Assembly: GCF_002233675.1 (NCBI RefSeq)
Contig: NZ_NMUQ01000002.1
Location: 186,001-250,000 of the forward strand
Direction: 5' to 3'
Length of the DNA: 64,000 bases
From: Paenibacillus herberti
GTDB taxonomy: Bacteria > Bacillota > Bacilli > Paenibacillales > Paenibacillaceae
The notes beneath the pieces were generated by a model. The model was not told where the DNA came from. It saw only the letters and a program-made list of their open reading frames with translations, and did no database searches. Below, one piece after another: positions 61,376 to 64,000 of the stretch; position 1 is the stretch's first letter, and each line of letters opens with the position of its first letter. The position numbers were made by a program, and so were the translations under genes.

Positions 61376-62257
61376 TCAAATAGTGGTCAATCCGGGATTA
61401 AGCTTGTTACGCATATACTCGCGCACCGCATCAGCAAGGTCCTCGCGCTCCAACGCCATGTCTATTGTCGCTTGGACAAAGCCCAGTTTGTCACCGACAT
61501 CATGACGGCGTCCCTGGAATTTGTAAGCGTGCATCGGCAACACGGAGTTGAGCTTCTGCAGGCTATCCGTCAATTGGATTTCGCCGCCCTTGCCCGGCTC
61601 AGCTCGCTCCAGCAGACGGAAAACAGCGGGATCGAGCACATAGCGGCCCACGACAGCCCAATTGGACGGCGCCTCACCGGGAGCTGGCTTTTCCACCAAA
61701 TTGCGGATGCGGGGATACAAGCCCTCGCCTTCCAGATCCACGATGCCATACTTGTGAGTCTGATCCTTCGGCACTTCCATGACCGAGATGACAGACGACC
61801 CGGTTTCATGGTAGTAATTCATCATTTCGCCCAGGCAAGGCTTCTCAGACCGCAGAATATCGTCGCCGAGCAATACCGCGAACGGCTCACTGCCAATGAA
61901 GCTGCGTGCGCAAAGCACAGCATGCCCAAGCCCGAGAGGCTCACGTTGACGCACATATACAATGTCCGCCAAGCGGGAAATTCCACGTACCAGCTCCAGC
62001 ATTTCCTCGCTGCCCCGCTCTTCAAGCTCGGCCTCCAACTCCACCGACTTGTCAAAATGATCCTCAATAGCGCGTTTGTTCCGACCGCTGACGATCATAA
62101 TGCTCTCGATACCCGAGGCAACCGCCTCTTCTACAATATATTGGATGGCCGGCTTGTCGATTAGCGGCATCATTTCCTTCGGCTGCGCCTTAGTTGCAGG
62201 AAGGAATCTGGTGCCAAGCCCGCCGGCAGGGATAATGGCTTTGCGAATATGGGTCAA
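61376..62257 (-). CDS. galU: UTP--glucose-1-phosphate uridylyltransferase
   Basis: 293 residues. Nucleotide-binding GGLGTRFLPATKAQPKEMMP (13-32), IQYIVEEAVASGIE, GLGHAVLCARSFIG, VEKPAPGEAPSNWAVVGRYVL and KGGEIQLTDSLQKL are all in place. It makes UDP-glucose for wall teichoic acid, glycolipids and exopolysaccharide. Single gene. Confidence 0.97.
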   Translation of the reverse strand: MTHIRKAIIPAGGLGTRFLPATKAQPKEMMPLIDKPAIQYIVEEAVASGIESIMIVSGRNKRAIEDHFDKSVELEAELEERGSEEMLELVRGISRLADIVYVRQREPLGLGHAVLCARSFIGSEPFAVLLGDDILRSEKPCLGEMMNYYHETGSSVISVMEVPKDQTHKYGIVDLEGEGLYPRIRNLVEKPAPGEAPSNWAVVGRYVLDPAVFRLLERAEPGKGGEIQLTDSLQKLNSVLPMHAYKFQGRRHDVGDKLGFVQATIDMALEREDLADAVREYMRNKLNPGLTTI

Positions 62258-62471
62258 GATTGGACCACTCCTTAAGGATAAAAGTCAGTGGAAGCAGCCT
62301 CATCGCCTATCCGGCGAGAGTCATCCCTATCATCCATGATGCATTCAGTTTACCAATTCTCGAGGGTATGCGCCACATAGGGTTATGCTGCGAGGACACT
62401 TTAACAGATATATGGCTAAAGAGGGTAGGTCATGTTGATTACTGGATCGCTGCGAGCTGAATAGATTCCCC

Positions 62472-62503
62472 TTGACAAAAATACTTATTTATAATAATTT
62501 TAA
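62472..62503 (+). promoter_or_regulatory. dps promoter with PerR box
   Basis: TTGACA at 62472-62477 and an AT-rich -10 region. TTATAATAATTTTAA (62489-62503) differs by one base from the PerR consensus TTATAATNATTATAA and overlaps the -10. Peroxide induction is expected. Confidence 0.75.
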
Positions 62504-62548
62504 TTTAATAAAGATAACAATCTAAAGCCAAAAAGGAGCTGTTCTTTC

Positions 62549-63019
62549 ATGACTCAAGTTAAAGGTAACGTTACCTCATCTGTAGAGGATCTTTCTGCTG
62601 CCCTCAATCTGCAAGTAGCGAACTGGAATGTACTTTATGTCAAGCTGCAGCAGTTCCACTGGCTCGTCAAAGGTCCTCATTTCTTCACGCTGCACGAGAA
62701 ATTCCAGGCGCTGTACGAGGAAGCCGCCCTGCGCGTGGACGAACTTGCCGAGCGGATTCTTGCCATCGGCGGCCGCCCGATCTCCACGATGCGCGACTAC
62801 TTGACCGCATCTTCTCTTACCGAAGGAAGCGGCAGCGAATCCGCCATCGAGATGGTCCGCGCGATCACAGCCGATTATCGCGTCCTCGTGACGGAGCTGA
62901 AACAAGCGATCACCGTAGCCGAAACAGCCGATGATGAAGTTACCGCCGATATGCTGCTGGCCATCAAGGAAGGGCTTGAAAAGCATATTTGGATGCTGGA
63001 TGCCTTTACAGCACAGTGA
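62549..63019 (+). CDS. dps: Dps family ferritin-like protein
   Basis: 156 residues. LNLQVANWNVLYVKLQQFHWLVKGPHFFTLHEKFQALYEEAALRVDELAERILAIGGRP carries the ferroxidase His, Asp and Glu; the C-terminus EKHIWMLDAFTAQ is typical. It stores iron and shields DNA under peroxide stress. AAGGAG precedes the ATG. The PerR box upstream matches mrgA regulation. Confidence 0.95.
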   Translation: MTQVKGNVTSSVEDLSAALNLQVANWNVLYVKLQQFHWLVKGPHFFTLHEKFQALYEEAALRVDELAERILAIGGRPISTMRDYLTASSLTEGSGSESAIEMVRAITADYRVLVTELKQAITVAETADDEVTADMLLAIKEGLEKHIWMLDAFTAQ

Positions 63020-63050
63020 GGGCAGCAACCCGCTCAGCAATATTCATCCC

Positions 63051-63112
63051 AAAAAGGCCGTTCCATGCTTTCCCGCTCACAGTCATAGCGGGAAAGCCGA
63101 ACGGCCTTTTTT
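63051..63112. terminator. Bidirectional terminator
   Basis: AAAAAGGCCGTTC and GAACGGCCTTTTTT enclose a second stem CTTTCCCGCT/AGCGGGAAAG. It separates converging dps and tetR genes. Confidence 0.9.
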
Positions 63113-63114
63113 CA

Positions 63115-63711
63115 TTATTGAAGAGTTCCGGTATAATGCAATGCGCTAAAAATATAAATCTCCATATCATCGATGAATTGCTTGATACCAAGCTCCGCCA
63201 GTTGGGAGGCGCCTTGGGCATCAACCATTCGCACATCCGACAGCAGCGTTCCGATAACAAATAAGTGGGTGGTGTCCAGGGAGGCGAATTGGAATATCCC
63301 CTCCTCCTTCCCCTTCTCCAGAATGAGTCTTAGGCGATTCCATACCTGTCCTCTATGCCGCTCAATCACATCGACGCGCGGCGACTGGAGAGCCAATTCC
63401 TGCTGTATGATCGCCCCGATCTCCCGATCCTTGAGCCGAAAGCTTGTCGCTCCCTGGATGATGTACCTAAGTTCTGTTGCCGGGTCCGTGGAAGAGGGCA
63501 TTTCATCGAGTCTGTGATCTGGAAAATAAGTGTCGAAGATCGCCTCGAACACACCTTCCTTCCCACCAAAGTGGTAGGAAACAAGCGCGACGTTAGCGTC
63601 CGCCTCCTCGCAAATTTGCCGCACGGTCGTTTTGTCGAAGCCCTGGCGTGCGAACAGCCCTTTGGCCGATCGCAGAATTCGGCTCCGCACATCATCCTTT
63701 TCCTCGCTCAA
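63115..63711 (-). CDS. TetR/AcrR family transcriptional regulator
   Basis: 198 residues. N-terminal HTH VRSRILRSAKGLFARQGFDKTTVRQICEEADANVALVSYHFGGKEGVFEAIFD is TetR type; the C-terminal ligand part is the CecR/YbiH-like group (IIQGATSFRLKDREIGAIIQQELALQSP). It lies 39 bp after the cut YhgE/Pip gene, in the same direction, and probably regulates it. Confidence 0.94.
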   Translation of the reverse strand: MSEEKDDVRSRILRSAKGLFARQGFDKTTVRQICEEADANVALVSYHFGGKEGVFEAIFDTYFPDHRLDEMPSSTDPATELRYIIQGATSFRLKDREIGAIIQQELALQSPRVDVIERHRGQVWNRLRLILEKGKEEGIFQFASLDTTHLFVIGTLLSDVRMVDAQGASQLAELGIKQFIDDMEIYIFSALHYTGTLQ

Positions 63712-63750
63712 AGCCTACATCCCTTTCCCATCTACCGTTCTTGTCTCTCT

Positions 63751-64000
63751 TCAGTTTAAGGGGCTTACTGCTCTTGGTGCAACCTGCTGCTGCCCTACAG
63801 ACGGGCTTTTCTTAAAGAAGACGGTCGCCAGACTAACCAGCAGCGCCAATCCCGATATGAGCACCAGCATGAGTACGTCGGCGCTGGCGGAAGGACCTCC
63901 GAATAGCAGGCTCATACCGCCCTCCACCCCGTACGTAGCCGGCATAAAGGTTCCAATGGTGTGGAAAAAGGAAGGAAGAAGCTCGCGCGGTGTAGTCGCC
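63751..64000 (-). CDS. YhgE/Pip-like membrane protein, C-terminal end only
   Basis: The frame is open to the window edge (about 83 codons). ELLPSFFHTIGTFMPATYGVEGGMSLLFGG is the conserved C-terminal end of YhgE/Pip (ABC-2-like) proteins, followed by a last helix DVLMLVLISGLALLVSLATVFF and a short tail. It should be the C-terminal part of a large envelope protein of the type VII-associated or phage-infection-protein group. The rest lies outside the window. Confidence 0.8.
   Translation of the reverse strand, partial: ATTPRELLPSFFHTIGTFMPATYGVEGGMSLLFGGPSASADVLMLVLISGLALLVSLATVFFKKSPSVGQQQVAPRAVSPLN

Overview
The window reads as chromosome of a spore-forming Firmicute, most likely Paenibacillus or a close relative. 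Evidence: moderately high GC with strong AGGAGG-type ribosome binding sites; a YesM/YesN two-component pair linked to an Lpl-type sugar ABC transporter; CIRCE, PerR-, Fur- and cre-type operators; YneF, NtdP, UvsE and QueG homologues; and a ydaO-type c-di-AMP riboswitch. This placement is inferred from gene content, not from a database search.

Layout. 1-5 kb: a cut acetyltransferase, small hypothetical genes and a secreted alpha-amylase with a cre site. 5-11 kb: a PAP2 phosphatase, two paralogous one-TM proteins, a DUF4091 protein, a TipA-like MerR regulator with its own 19-bp-spacer promoter, a PCYCGC lipoprotein and a Ser/Thr kinase divergent from a tiny basic peptide. 11.8-15.8 kb: an OmpR/HisK pair in one operon with two PepSY proteins. 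16.0-16.3 kb: a probable type I toxin locus. 16.3-26.3 kb: a carbohydrate operon (two permeases, lipoprotein, histidine kinase, AraC-type response regulator, GH5 hydrolase), with tandem repeats inside genes and between them. 27-31 kb: udk, a beheaded TRAP gene dctP and a 25-repeat type I-C-like CRISPR array with no cas genes in view. 31-45 kb: a MarR/MFS efflux pair, a sulfite-oxidase-like gene, an inositol phosphatase, uvsE, ddl, an amidase, a c-di-AMP riboswitch in front of an unrecognised protein, and a DAACS symporter. 45-64 kb: IclR, hydrolase, two superoxide dismutases (one with a long repeat-bearing N-terminal extension), folE, yneF, an ntdP-lepB-rnhA-queG cluster, a GPGPWPP-repeat protein, htpG under CIRCE, an HtrA-like protease, galU, a PerR-type dps, and a TetR gene beside a cut YhgE/Pip gene.

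Themes. Stress and redox genes carry recognisable operators (CIRCE for htpG, a PerR-like box for dps, a Fur-like box upstream of iclR). The sugar operon couples sensing, uptake and hydrolysis. Tandem repeats are unusually common, both intergenic (9, 11, 21, 24 and about 50 bp units) and inside conserved proteins (response-regulator receiver, SOD extension, PepSY linker, GPGPWPP protein). Two transposase remnants and a two-copy dispersed palindromic element indicate past mobile DNA.

The strongest candidates for something new are the unrecognised cytosolic protein behind the c-di-AMP riboswitch, the receiver domain split by a repeat insert, the orphan CRISPR array with an internal block of variant repeats, and the dispersed palindrome family.
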